64,000 nucleotides of DNA from Globodera rostochiensis. Lineage: Eukaryota; Nematoda; Chromadorea; Rhabditida; Heteroderidae. This document shows positions 20,401 to 31,500 of the stretch, piece by piece. A model generated the notes under the pieces. That model saw nothing but the letters and a program-made list of their open reading frames with translations, ran no database searches and had not been told where the DNA came from. The first letter of the stretch is position 1. Each line of letters begins with the position of its first letter. Made by a program: the position numbers and the translations under genes. Where the stretch lies: assembly GCA_018350325.1 (NCBI GenBank), contig JAEVLN010000025.1, positions 909,799 through 973,798 of the forward strand. The letters are read 5' to 3'.

Positions 20401-21760
20401 GTTTGACGAGCTTCCCCTCACTGTTTCATTAAATTTACCTATTTAAAGCAGTACCTATTTTCAACTGCACTGTTTTACGGACGCTCCGGCCTGGCCATGA
20501 TTGCATCAATTTATTTCAGAATCTCACATCCTACCACACCACTCGCCACCACCACTCTGATTTTTTGTAAATTCAAGGGCAAACCAACCAAAAAGGGCAG
20601 TTGTGAAAGGCTGACCAATCCAAGACTGGAGTTAATTGCAGCTTTAATGGGGAAATGAGCCTTCAATTTTGTTTCAACCGAATTTCCCTCCGCCTTATCG
20701 TTGGACCTTATTCTTAATTTGTGGACTGATTCCTCAGTAAACAGTGTCCGAAACCCGGAATTCTTGACCCAAAAATGCCCGGAATTCAAATTTTGAAAAT
20801 AATTTTTAATTTGTTTTTTTAAGAATTTATATTCACTTTGGAGTGGGGGGGGGGGATGGCGGTGCCGATAGGCGCCGCCGAAATTTTGAATTTTTGACTA
20901 ATATGTTAAGGGATTTGCAACCAAAATTTAAAATGCGGTAATTTTTTGAAGTTTTTTGGAGTGGGAGAGGTCCGGTAAAGCAAAATTTCTACAATAATCG
21001 GCAATCTTGGTTAAGAAAATGAAAACAAAAATTCAGAATGATGCGAGAATTATTCAAAAATTCATCTTTTGCATGCATTTAATTTAAAAATAGTAAGAAA
21101 GGTGTTGGGCAGGGGAGGAGGGGAAGGACAAACTCGCTGGGGGATGATGGATTGGGTAAGGAGACCGGGCCCTGGGAATGCATGATGTGAGGTGGATTAA
21201 AATTTATTAAAAACGTTCAATAATTGGGTGAGAATGCAAGACCACAGCCAACCCCTAGGAAAAAATGAATTTTGTCACTCAATGATGCCATCTTTAGGAG
21301 TGTATGCTAACCCCGTGTCGGGGACGGGGTTCGGGGTTAGAAGTGTCGGGGTCGGGGAAAACCCCGAAAAATGGCCTAAATTTGCGGGGTCGGGGACGGG
21401 GTGACAACCCTATTATAAACGTTTCTCGCGGCTTTCGAGACAGCTTAACCTGCGTTTGTACTAAAGTTGACGTCATTTATAAAGCGTTGTCACCACACCA
21501 ATAAGAAAAGCAATAGTCCTAAAAACAGGTGATCCAACTGAAAAGCCTCTATTCATAACATTCAAAAAGAAAAGTGTAAAAAGAAAGATCACTATTTCGA
21601 ATTTTTCTATCTAATAAGCCCAATCCGGTTTTGCAGCAAAGCTTCTTGATGATGGCAAGAGATGAACAACCTTTTTGACCATTTTATGATGTTTAGCCGC
21701 AACACCAAGCACTTAAATGTTTTGAAACTAATTGATTATATATTTTTATAATTAATATCG
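20400..21760. other. Intergenic, dispersed repeats
   Basis: It includes a GC palindrome copy (20858-20879, preceded by a G13 run) with its usual AT-rich flank, and a GGGGTCGGGG patch (21310-21410) ending in GACAACCCTAT. The 92-codon minus frame at 20511-20789 has no recognisable feature. Confidence 0.35.
20858..20879. repeat. Dispersed GC palindrome
   Basis: It is an exact copy of the 22-base core at 10635, with the same right flank pattern (AATTTT.GACTNA..TTGTTA). Confidence 0.6.
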
Positions 21761-21763
21761 ATA

Positions 21764-22015
21764 TTAGACAATCAGTCTAAAACGCATTTGTCCTAGCAAG
21801 CCACTTTTGCTTTTAAACTTTATTAAAATATTAAAGATTATAAAATTTATTGTGTTTTTGTCCATCCAACCGGTTCCCGCGCCGGGCACCATCGCGTTCA
21901 GCGCCACTTCCCCTACCGGCGATGTCGCTAGCTTCAGAGCAGCATGTGCAACAACAGTTTCAATCGGTTCCGGGAATTGTAAAGTCAGGAAGAGAATTAA
22001 GCATAAAATAAGCAT
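21764..22015 (-). CDS. Possible small secreted peptide
   Basis: From the Met at 22015 the minus strand encodes MLILCLILFLTLQF, a good signal-peptide core. A short mature part follows, rich in Ala, Val and Gly (AALKLATSPVGEVALNAMVPGAG), which could form an amphipathic helix. A longer start at 22072 adds 19 polar residues before the hydrophobic core and fits less well. The last part of the frame is low-complexity and may lie beyond a splice site or be untranslated. The mid-part is far richer in G+C than its flanks, which supports real coding. No family is recognised. Confidence 0.35.
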   Translation of the reverse strand: MLILCLILFLTLQFPEPIETVVAHAALKLATSPVGEVALNAMVPGAGTGWMDKNTINFIIFNILIKFKSKSGLLGQMRFRLIV

Positions 22016-22079
22016 TAATTTAATTGAAATATTTTGTTTGGTTGGAGTAAAATGAATGAATGGCATTGGCAAAAAAATT

Positions 22080-24039
22080 TTTCCTTTGATTTTTATTCAG
22101 CCCATTTTTGAGGGAACGTGATTGAATTAGTGCAAAAAAGAAAGATACTTCATGTGCTTTGAATATTTATGTAAAAGAATAAAATTGAACAATTTCACAT
22201 GACTATTGAAAATCAATCATAAATAACAATATTAGACATAAATTATTTGATTTTGGCCTTTTTCCGTTAAAATTCCCTTCCCTTTTTTTTTGTTTTTGTG
22301 AATAAGTTTGTCAATTTTAGTTCAATTTCCAGAAATTTAATAAGCCTCAAAAGTCTGGAAGACGTTTTAGCTAGGGTAATTCACAATCGGTTAACCGAAC
22401 CTAAACCGACAGACGGGGTTCGGAAAACCGGCTTAGCCGAAAAAGTCCAGGTTTTTCTAACACCCGAGCCCGGCACCAAGACAAGGTATTTTCTGAAGAC
22501 TTTATAAAAATGTAATATTTTTGTTTGCTTTCTTGAATGCATTCATTGTTTGAAAAATTCGTATTTACATATTTTGACCTTTTTATGGCTAAAATTCTTT
22601 TTAACAAAAAGGCTGGCTATGTATAAAAAATTTTTTATTTGTATTGGCATTTAGTTTTTATTGTCGAATTGTTGTCGAAGTATCCGGTTACTTCACTGAT
22701 GCCCTTCCCTTCTCTTCAATAAAAACAAATTTAAAAAACTATCGGCTCTATGTCAATAAATTTCGGAAATTATTCAAAAAAAAACAAAAATTTGACTTCT
22801 AAAATTTTGAAGAAAAATTTTAAAAAACCCCACAACCCCGACCCCAGCCGATTTGGGTAACCCCGATCCCGATAGTCCCACCCCAAAAGCCCTGACCCCG
22901 CAATTCTGAACCCCGCACGCGGGGTGACAACCCTAGTTTATAATTAGTACAATTAAAATAAAGAATAAAAATGTGTCAACGAAAACTCCCAAAATCCCAA
23001 AATCTAGGTCCCGGTCCCGCTTCTGTCTCTGGAAAGTCCTGGTTCTGGTTTTTCCCAAAAGTCCCGGTCCCGTGCCACCCTAGTTTTATGTAATTTATTT
23101 AGGATTGGATATATAATATTTACCAAAATTTTTTGTGTTGCATGCCAAATTCAAAAATAAGTATCAATATTAGTTTAAATTATTACCGGAAACCCGGTAA
23201 AAAACCGCGATAAATTTTACCGTGCCAAACACTAGTTTGGTGTGTTAGAGTGTAAAGCCAAACGAGCCACAAGTTCGCAGAAAAAATAGGTTAACAAATT
23301 CGGCGGGCATATTTTTTTGTAGTTTGGTAGCTCTAATCCAGAGGGATTTAAAGTCTTTAGTAGCTTTTTCTTCTATTTTGAGCGGCGCTACCCCTGCGTG
23401 ATTTTAACGGGATTCCCGACTCCCGCTTCCAGGTATTTTTGAACACCCGGCTTCACCAAGTTTTCCTTGGCTGGATTCAGGAGTTTACGAATGTGTTCCT
23501 AATTTTTGTCCTTTTTTCTTTCGGATTTTTAAAGTCCAGCCCCCGATTCTACACGAAATAGACGAATTGGAAGATGCGGGAATTCCTCCACTACGTCAGC
23601 TGCTTGACACCGGCAAAAGCATCGACGAAATGGAACTGGTGCGAAAAGGGGGAGAGTGGACTTCTAATTACCCTATATACTCTTTTAATTCCACCGGTTG
23701 TATTAATTGTTTGAAGATATATTCATCAAAAAATCAGTTTTTTTGACACAATTTTTATTTTGGTAAATATAAATCCAATCCTAAATTAATTATATAAACT
23801 AGCGTTACACGGGACCGGGACTTTCCGGACCAGAAGCGGGACCGGGAATTATAGACACCAATTTTTTGTTAAGAAAGTCTTTAATTTTTTGGGAATTTTT
23901 GATTCATTTTGTTTATTATTTATCGAGATAAAAAGAGTAATTTCAAATTTACTATCGACGAATCGTTTTATTCAAATACTTTCCGTGTTCGATTTATCAA
24001 TTTCCTTAAGTTTGCCGCGGCATTCTCTTCCACAGAATG
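22080..24039. other. Intergenic, repeat debris
   Basis: There are patches of CGGTTNACCGAACC (22385-22440), AACCCCGACCCC (22830-22930, ending GACAACCCTAG), GGTCCCGGTCCCG (23000-23090) and GGGACCGGGAC (23810-23860), all resembling GC-rich subterminal repeats of small DNA elements. A segment near 23500-23700 (GCACGAAAT, GGGGGAGAGTGGACTTCTAA) is repeated near 27240-27320. No supported gene. Confidence 0.35.
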
Positions 24040-25039
24040 TCAATCAGCAGAATTTTGATGAAATTGCTGTCGTTTAAATTGCTTTTTCCATTTATACAAA
24101 GTGTTTGTTCCAATTTTTAGGATTTTTGCAATTTCTTCGTCACTAATTTTAGGATTTTTGTATTTAATTTTATAATAAAGTTTCATCAATTTCTTTTGTT
24201 CGCTGTGGGAGTATTTATGTTTTGGTGCTGTAAAAAGAATTTTTAATTATATGAATAAATAATAAATTGGGCTCGAAATACTCACTGGATTGGCCAAGTT
24301 CACTTTTCCAATTGTAAATTGTTTTAAAACAGAGGCCCAATTCTTTCGCGACAGTTTCATTTATTTGATTGGGATAAGAGCTTTTGAATCCGCGCCGCTT
24401 TAACTCGGCTTTCATTTGATCAAATTTCTCTACCAATTTTTTACGTACATCTTTTTCATATAATACTTTTCGACTTAGGCCAAATTCTTTTTTCCATTTA
24501 TATATTTTTGTGCGATTGACTCCCAAATGTTTAGCAATTTTATTGTCAATTCGAACCCATTCTTTTGCCGAATATTTTCCTTTTTGCTCAAATTCGTCTT
24601 TCATTGAGTGGAATTTGTCGATAATTTTACGTTTTTGCTCAGAGTGATCAGACTCTGTGAGAGAAGGATTCTGATCAGTTGAATTGGGTTCAATTTGTCC
24701 AAGCTGATCAATTGAATTGGGTTCATTTTGTCCAAGCTGATCAGACTCAGTGAGAGGAGGATTCTGATCAGTTGAATTGGGTTCATTTTGTCTAAGCAGA
24801 TCATTTGAATTGGGTTCAATTTGTCCAATTTGGGTGTTCTGCCGGTCGATTTGGTGATGGACATTTTGTCCAAAGTTTGTTAGCGCCGCTGTTTTCAAAT
24901 CTTCGGCTTCACCTTTATCCCAACAGCCTTCTCCGAATATTTCATCAAATGTTTTGAGTTCCAATTTTACGGATTCGCCTTTTTCGAGTGAATTTGTTGT
25001 AAAAAATAACACCAAAATTAAAATCCAAAATTCATTCAT
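24040..25039 (-). CDS. SRH family protein, C-terminally shortened
   Basis: Exon 1 is 25039-24286, the intron 24285-24228 (58 bp) and exon 2 24227-24040, giving 313 codons. The leader MNEFWILILVLFFTTN, FGQNVHHQIDRQNTQ box, four 11-residue repeats and two NPPLTESD units are in order. Modules 1 and 2 end YKWKKEFGLS and TIYNWKSELGQS. Module 3 is complete (TLYKWKKQFKRQQF), but the codons after HQNSAD read TGA where intact copies have a Gly codon, so the last roughly 20 residues of the conserved tail are untranslated, although their sequence is still visible at 24000-24039. Confidence 0.72.
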
Positions 25040-25290
25040 TTTATTTGGGCAAAAAACTTCTGAATTTAGAGAGATTTATGTTTAATTTGAATTAATTTAA
25101 TAAAAGGGAGAATTCGATGGAAAAATTTGTCAAATATTTTGTGTTAAAGAATTTATGTCAAAGAAAATATTCAAATTTATATATATATTAATAAATATTA
25201 TTTAAAAAATGATTGAAAGTAATAAATGGCAGCCCAGAATTGAAATGGATATTAAATCATATTCTTGAATAAATCTCACCCGAATCAATA
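25040..25290 (-). promoter_or_regulatory. SRH upstream block
   Basis: The minus-strand copy of TTATTACTTTCAAT (about 25208-25226, 170 bases from the ATG), GGCAGCCCAGAATTGAAATGG and a TTATTAATATA run match the blocks at the other loci. A CACCCGAATCAATATT word lies further out near 25278. Confidence 0.45.
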
Positions 25291-25667
25291 TTTCTGACAT
25301 CTCATAAATATTTTTCCTTCGAAAAATCACTTTTATAAAAATGGCAATCGATTGTGATAGCAAAAATGCAAAATATTTAAAATAATTGCCCTGGAGGAAA
25401 AGTGTCATTTTTGCCACAGATGTGTCGTATAAGCATTGCCCCCGGGCGATGCGTCAAGAGGAAAAATATTCAAGCTCGCAACATACGCACATATGTACAG
25501 GGGTATACCAGGAAGATTGTTTTTGTCCTGGTTTGTGCTTGTCAACAAAACGGATTGAGGGTTTGAATCCACTCCGTGCAATTGCTAATTTGCGGTGATT
25601 TGATTCACTTTTTAGTTATTTCGTCACTACGATAAGTATTTAAGAGATAGGCAAAATGGTAGCCCTG
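25291..25667. other. Intergenic, no gene seen
   Basis: There is a moderately GC-rich stretch (25430-25600) with a 70-codon frame and no recognisable product. It adjoins the tRNA-like sequence and may be part of the same SINE-like repeat. Confidence 0.3.
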
Positions 25668-25765
25668 GGCAGGAATCGAACCTACGACCTTCGGTGCAGT
25701 GATCAGCTTCTCACCCAAAACAATGATCTAACCGTCTGAGCTACCAGCGCGTCCAATTAGCCGAT
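25668..25765 (-). ncRNA. tRNA-like sequence, possibly tRNA-derived SINE
   Basis: On the minus strand an A-box-like TAGCTCAGACGGTTAGA is followed 50 bases later by a B box, GGTTCGATTCC. A T-stem can form (GTAGG with CCTGC), and GCGCTGG can pair with CCAGGGC as an acceptor stem with one mismatch. About ten extra bases lie between the D-arm and the best anticodon-like stem (GGTGA...TCACT), so it does not fold as a normal tRNA. A tRNA-derived SINE head or tRNA pseudogene fits best. Confidence 0.5.
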
Positions 25766-25769
25766 GGAT

Positions 25770-27716
25770 CTTATGCTCCCGTCATAGGCCTTTTAACTAG
25801 AGACCGGAAACTTCGACCCAAAACTAAGACCAAAAATTTTTTTTGGGATTTTTAGGTTTACCCCCGGTTTTCGGTTTCGGTTTTTGGCCGACACCGGTTA
25901 ACCGAAAACCGAAACCGGTTTTTGGCAATTTTCAAATTTGTAAATTTTGGACCAATTTTTTTAAACAAATTTCGTTAGAAAGCTAACCGATTTAGCTTTT
26001 CTCAAAATATTAAAAAAAATGTTTGGAATTAAAAAAAACGTTTGTTTCAGGACACTAAAATTTGGTTAGGTTTAAAACTTTTTAAAAATTTGCTTTATTT
26101 GCATGCAAAAATTGTTGGCACTAGGAGAAAGTTTTGGCAAATTGAATGTTATACCGGGCAAATTCTGATCATCTCTATTAGAAACGATTGGAAATTGTCA
26201 CCATGCGGCGCACTTTTTTTCGCGGTACGCCTATGTGCGCGGCGCGCTTTTTTGCGCGAAGCTCTAACTGCGCGGCGCTCTGGCCACTACCGTCAGCTGC
26301 GGGGTCGGGACGGGGTCGGAGTGGCAACTCTCTTTTGAACCAAAATATATTTTTGTAATAACAAAAAGCATGTGGAATTGTAAGGTCAAATCAAGAGCAT
26401 CCGCTGATCTTTTTGTGGTAGATTGGCTGTATTTGAAAAAAAGGGAGCTACAAATTCAGGGAATCAATATCTGGGGTGTTTTTGGTGTAATTTTGTGCTT
26501 TGCATGATTTTGAGGCCGAAATTAATTTTTTGACGTTTTGATTCACTGACGAGGGGAATATCCCTTACTGTAAGTTCAGATCACTTTCAAACCATGCCTA
26601 TCCGGTAGAGCACCCTCCCCCCCCCCCCCCTCCCCCAAAGAGCAGTTTTTGCTCTTGGTTTTGCCATTTTCTGATGCGCTTTCTATTATTTTAAAGCGCC
26701 GACGCTTTCTTAATTGAATAGGATTGATGAAGTTGACGATTTCCAATTTTTCGTACGTTTGTAAAAACGCTACTTATCTTTGAGATAATGCCCCGCTGCT
26801 GTACTACATACCTATAGATTTTAGACAATCTTGTTTTTATTAGTAGACGCTAAATTTTAACGTAAATGGTAATGGCGAAAATTAAAAACGTACGTAGGTA
26901 CTTAGATAATTTTAAAGGTTCACGGTTTAGGGGGGGGGCTTCAAATAGAAAGTGGGCTACTTATAGAGGAAATACGGTGTCTGCAATGGTTTTTCCGAAA
27001 ATCAAGTAGATCAACAATATGTGTTGCCGAAATTAAAATTTTTTAGTGTTTCGATAAAAGAAAAATTCTCCCTTAAAATTCACGATTGGTCCCGAGTCCA
27101 AAAATCTAGTTCCCGGTCCCGTGCCACCTTAGTGATATTTAATTTATTTAGGGTTGGATTTATATTTGTCGAATTCGACCCAAAATTTTTTTCTTGGCTG
27201 TATTCAGATAGTTTACGAAGGGTTCTAATTTTTGCCCTTTTTTCACTCGTTATTTTTAAAGTACATCCCGTGATTCCGCACGAAATGGGGGAGAGTGGAC
27301 TTCTAATTACCGGTATTTACTCTTTTAATTCTACCGGTGTTAATATTTTCAACCTCCTCAGAAAGGGCGACAATATTAGAGGTGTAACATTATTTTTCAG
27401 TTGTGTGAAAATATAATCATCTATCACAAAAATTCTTCACAATTTTTATTCTTCACTCATTTCAACGCTCATAACAGTTCTGTCTACAAAAAATTATCAA
27501 GGAATCCACCATTACGCATCTGCAAGTTGCCATGTCAGATTTTTACATTTTTGGAATGTTCGATTGTCATCGCCGCCATCCCAGTCATCCCCCCATACAT
27601 TTACCACAGTGCGAATCACCTGCAAAACTTTGTCTATCCTTTGACCGGAACACACACCAACCATGTCGATAATTTCTGCAAGATCTGAAAATGAAGAACT
27701 GTGGCGTCAATTCAAC
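25770..27716. other. Intergenic, repeat debris
   Basis: An AACCGAAACCGG patch (25800-25925), a GCGCGGCGC-rich patch (26210-26290) and a C10 run (26617) mark small elements. Segment 27090-27320 resembles 23000-23700. Frames at 27021-27416 and 27401-27688 show no domain; the second has proline- and histidine-bearing codons that may be coding but no support beyond openness. Confidence 0.35.
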
Positions 27717-27720
27717 GGGA

Positions 27721-27953
27721 TGTAGTATTTTTGTTAAGTTGACTTCCCCCTGTGGACTTTTCCCCTTTTTTTAAATTTGTTCTCATCGTGGCATTTTGTG
27801 TGGACCTTTTGTCTCCCCCAATTTTGGTTGTATGTTTTCGCCACGCTTCACTTTTTTTCTCACCGGTCTCAGGACAATCTTTGATAATTTCCGTAAGCGG
27901 AGGAATAAATAATCTAAGCGTTATTGGCACCGCAAATTCGGGTAATTACTACG
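27721..27953 (+). repeat. 5' LTR
   Basis: It is identical on reading to 35527-35759. Termini are TGTAGT and ACTACG, a near inverted repeat. It contains an AATAAATAATC run near 27905 that could serve in polyadenylation. Confidence 0.9.
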
Positions 27954-27972
27954 TGGCGCTCCCGGACAGAAC
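27954..27972 (+). promoter_or_regulatory. Primer-binding site
   Basis: TGGCGCTCCCGGACAGAAC starts at the base after the LTR, the usual place and form (TGG first) for a site pairing with a tRNA 3' end. I cannot assign which tRNA. Confidence 0.6.
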
Positions 27973-28068
27973 AGGTAAGCGTTATCGGCGGTGCTGAAGT
28001 TTAGATCGGGAATAGGAGGAATTTTGGAGTGGAAAAGGCCAAGAAGTGAGGCAACAGCGGCAAATATC

Positions 28069-28311
28069 GATCTCCGGGTGAGACGATATTAGGACGGTTG
28101 CATTTTTTGGATAATTGCGGAGGCTCAGCTTTGACAGAACCGATCTCTGGGTGAGACAGGTTAAGGAAAGCGCAATTTTTGAAAATTTCGCGAACTTTTG
28201 GTGGACAAAAGAATATCGATCTCTGGGCGAGAAGATATTCGGAAAAATTGCAATTTGGAAAAATTCGGGAGAGTCACAAACTGCCAACAGAAACTGATCT
28301 CCGGGTGAGAC
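28069..28311 (+). repeat. Four spaced leader repeats of the LTR element
   Basis: The word CGATCTCTGGGTGAGAC and close variants occur at 28069, 28141, 28217 and 28295, about 72-78 bases apart, in the untranslated leader between primer-binding site and start codon. Regular spacing suggests an RNA-level role (packaging, dimerisation or translation), which is inference. Confidence 0.6.
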
Positions 28312-28503
28312 AAAGGGTGACAAAATTTGGAGTGCAAATAGTGCAAAATTCATTGAGTCACCCGGGAGGGCAAGGATTTGGGAAAAAAAAAGTCGCCTGG
28401 GAGGCGCTTTCAGCTTAAAATGCAAAATTTCTAACGTTCGCGATATTTTACAAGACGTGACGCGCGTAACGAAGGAATAAGGCTTGACCGGGAGGGGAAT
28501 GTA

Positions 28504-31500
28504 ATGGAAAGAAATAACCCACCACAGGACCAGAACTCCGACGGCGAAAACCTCATGGACGGAAGTCATGAAATGATTATTCCAGAGAGAAGAATGGACG
28601 AACAGCAATTGCGGGAACAGCTCTTGAACGTGGAAAACCCGGAAAATCGTGACGAGATGAACGGAAATGCGGACGACAACGAGGACCAGGAACTTCAAAA
28701 TCGAGGTTTTGCAAGTATTTTGAGGGAGTACGCCGATAATTTGGGCAGGGGTGAGAGAAATGAGGGGAACGAAGAACAAGGAGTTCAACAAAATTTTGGA
28801 GAAAGAGTGAGACCGCCATTGCGTCCACGCACCTCAACCCCGGTGCTTGAGGTAAATGGTAACGAGTGGGCTCCGAGGCACTTCCTCGGACATAATTTGG
28901 TGCGGCACGGAGTTGAAGTCCGTCAAATACGGCATTCGGCGGTGATTTCACAGGGCCAGGGCTATCGCCCGCCGCAAGATTTTATCGAGCAGCAACAGTA
29001 CAGACCGGTGCAACACCAAGGCACTTCTCAGTACCGCCAACCACCGCCACCAATTTTTCAACAAGGAGATTTTAACAATCTGCAGCAAAGGCAAAATCCG
29101 CAAATTGCATACGCACAAGCAATGCAGGACCAGCATGGGAGAAATCAGCAATTTGAGGCAAGGGGCATCGCAGCAGCCCAACCCATAGTTCTTCAAATGC
29201 CGCAACAGGTTTCTGGAAATATTGATTACGGCATTGTTCTGGAAAGGATCCCAGATTTGAATGGCACCGAAGGATCGGACGGTGTTAAGAAATTCTTTAA
29301 GAAATTCGACTTTTATTCGGCGAATTGGACAGACCCGCAAAAGATAAGAGCGCTTGAATCAAAGGTTTTCAGACGTGCGGAACGTGCGTTTGAGTCTGCA
29401 CGGAATACACAACCGCATGCATACGCCGCGATAAAACGCGAAATGGTTAACTTGCTGGAAGAGAGCGACTCGAACAACCTCAACTCATTCGACGCGCTAA
29501 TGCAGGGAGTTCGAAGGGCCCCGAGTGAAAGCATCGACGAATTGGCGAACAGAATAGCCGGTTTAGTCCACCGAGCTTACGCAGGACTACCGCAACACTT
29601 ATGCGAGGAATACGCTATCAAATTTTTGATTCGGGCAATGAACAACCCCGAAGTGGCACTGAATTTGGAGCTGGTTAGAGCTCCGGGCATGAGCCTGGAC
29701 CAATTTGTATCGCTCGCAGCCAGGGCAGAAGCAACACAGAAAGCGACCAAACGCTTTTCAAGCCATGGGGAAACACAGGGAAAACTGGAAACTTCGGGAC
29801 AAAGTTTTTTTCGACCAAAATACAGTCAAGCCGTCGGACCGTCACCAATGTCTGCGAGATTTAACGGACAGGCACAGAGAGACCAAGGATGGCGAACCCA
29901 GCAGTACCAACCACAACGGCAGTGGAATTGTTACAATTGCAACGAACCAGGTCATTTGGCAAGAGACTGCACTCGGGGAAGACAGCAGAGGCAGCCGGAA
30001 CAACAAAACCCGAGATTTACGGAAGGCAATCAACCGAATGTTATTGCAACGGGGGCAAATCGAACACGAGCGGGAGAGACAATGCCGGCCGGAAACAGTG
30101 GCAACCGAAACGGGCAATTTCAAGCGAGAAATTTCCTAAAGCAGAACTGTTTGGTGTTGCAGCAGGAAGACGTTCACCGGAACGAACCACTTTTAGGAGA
30201 ACTAACGGAAGATATGGGGAGCTTTTTCGAAGCATTAAAATCCAGTGCAACCGACAACAGCAAACCGGAAATTCCAATGATCGGAAAGGTGATGGCGGTC
30301 CAAGTCGAAGTGCTCGGGGTAGAGACGAAGGCCATGCTTGACGGAGGAGCTCAAATATCGGTAATAGAAGCGAAATTCTTGCACGAGTTGATAAGAGACC
30401 AAAAGCTGAATTTGAGCGGGTTGGAGATTTTTAAACCCGAAACTCGAATTTCCGATGCTAATGGCAGGCAATTGAAGTGCTTGGGAGTGGTTTGCTTGCC
30501 GATTCTACGAAAGGGCGGCGCGGAGAAAGTCAATGTAGCCGTTCACATTGCCACAGCTGCAATTGGATTCGATCTGCTTTTTGGTACAAACGCACTGAAA
30601 GACCTGGGCTTCAAAATGTTCGATGCGACCAATAATGCGCTGATCGATTTTGAAAGGCTGAAGACAAACAAAACCGACTCCCTTACAGTGATTTATAAAA
30701 CCGTGTTAGAGCCGCGCTCAACCAAAATGGTCGAGTTTGGAATTCACGAGGATTTTGAAGGAAAGGAAATTTTGGTGTCATCTGAGAGCGAAAAGCAAGT
30801 TCGAGTGGAGCCATCAGTTGGGATCGGTCGAGACAAGAAAGTCGTCGCACCAGTGACGAATTTTTCGAATTCAACAATGGTTCTCGAAAAGGGCAATATT
30901 GTTGGAACGGCCGAACTTGTCCAGGACATCGGTGAAGCAGAAAACTTTTTAGCAGCACCAGCGGTATGTTTCCACAAAATTGAGGTCGTGAAGGAAGACA
31001 AATCGATCGAAATGCAGAAAATTTGGACTGAACTGTTAGAGAAGGGGGATTTAGGTGAACCCGAAGCGACACAGCTTGACGGAGTTTTGCAACAGTTCGA
31101 GGGCATATTCGCAATCAGTGATGAGGAATTGACCCAAACTGATCTGACAGTACACCAAATCAACACAGGAGATGAGACGCCGATCCGGTCGAAAACGAGA
31201 CCACTCCCCTATGCATACAGAGAAAAAGTTGCCTCGATGCTGCAGGACTACCTCAATCGGGACATAATCAGGCCATCACAGTCGCCATGGTCAAGTCCAA
31301 TCGTATTGGTGCCAAAACGAGACGGAACTTTGCGGTTTTGCGTCGATTTCAGACGGGTAAATGCAGTCACAAGAAAGGACAGTTTTCCGTTGCCTAACAT
31401 CGACAATACACTGCTAATGCTTGGGGGTAAGAAATTCTTCAGTACGTTGGATTTCATGGCCGGATACTGGCAAATCAAAATGGAAACACACTCGGTTGAA

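Noticed and set aside
27752..27997. Identical 70-codon ORFs in the two LTRs
   Set aside because: They are duplicates because the LTRs are identical; the frame has no support as a gene.
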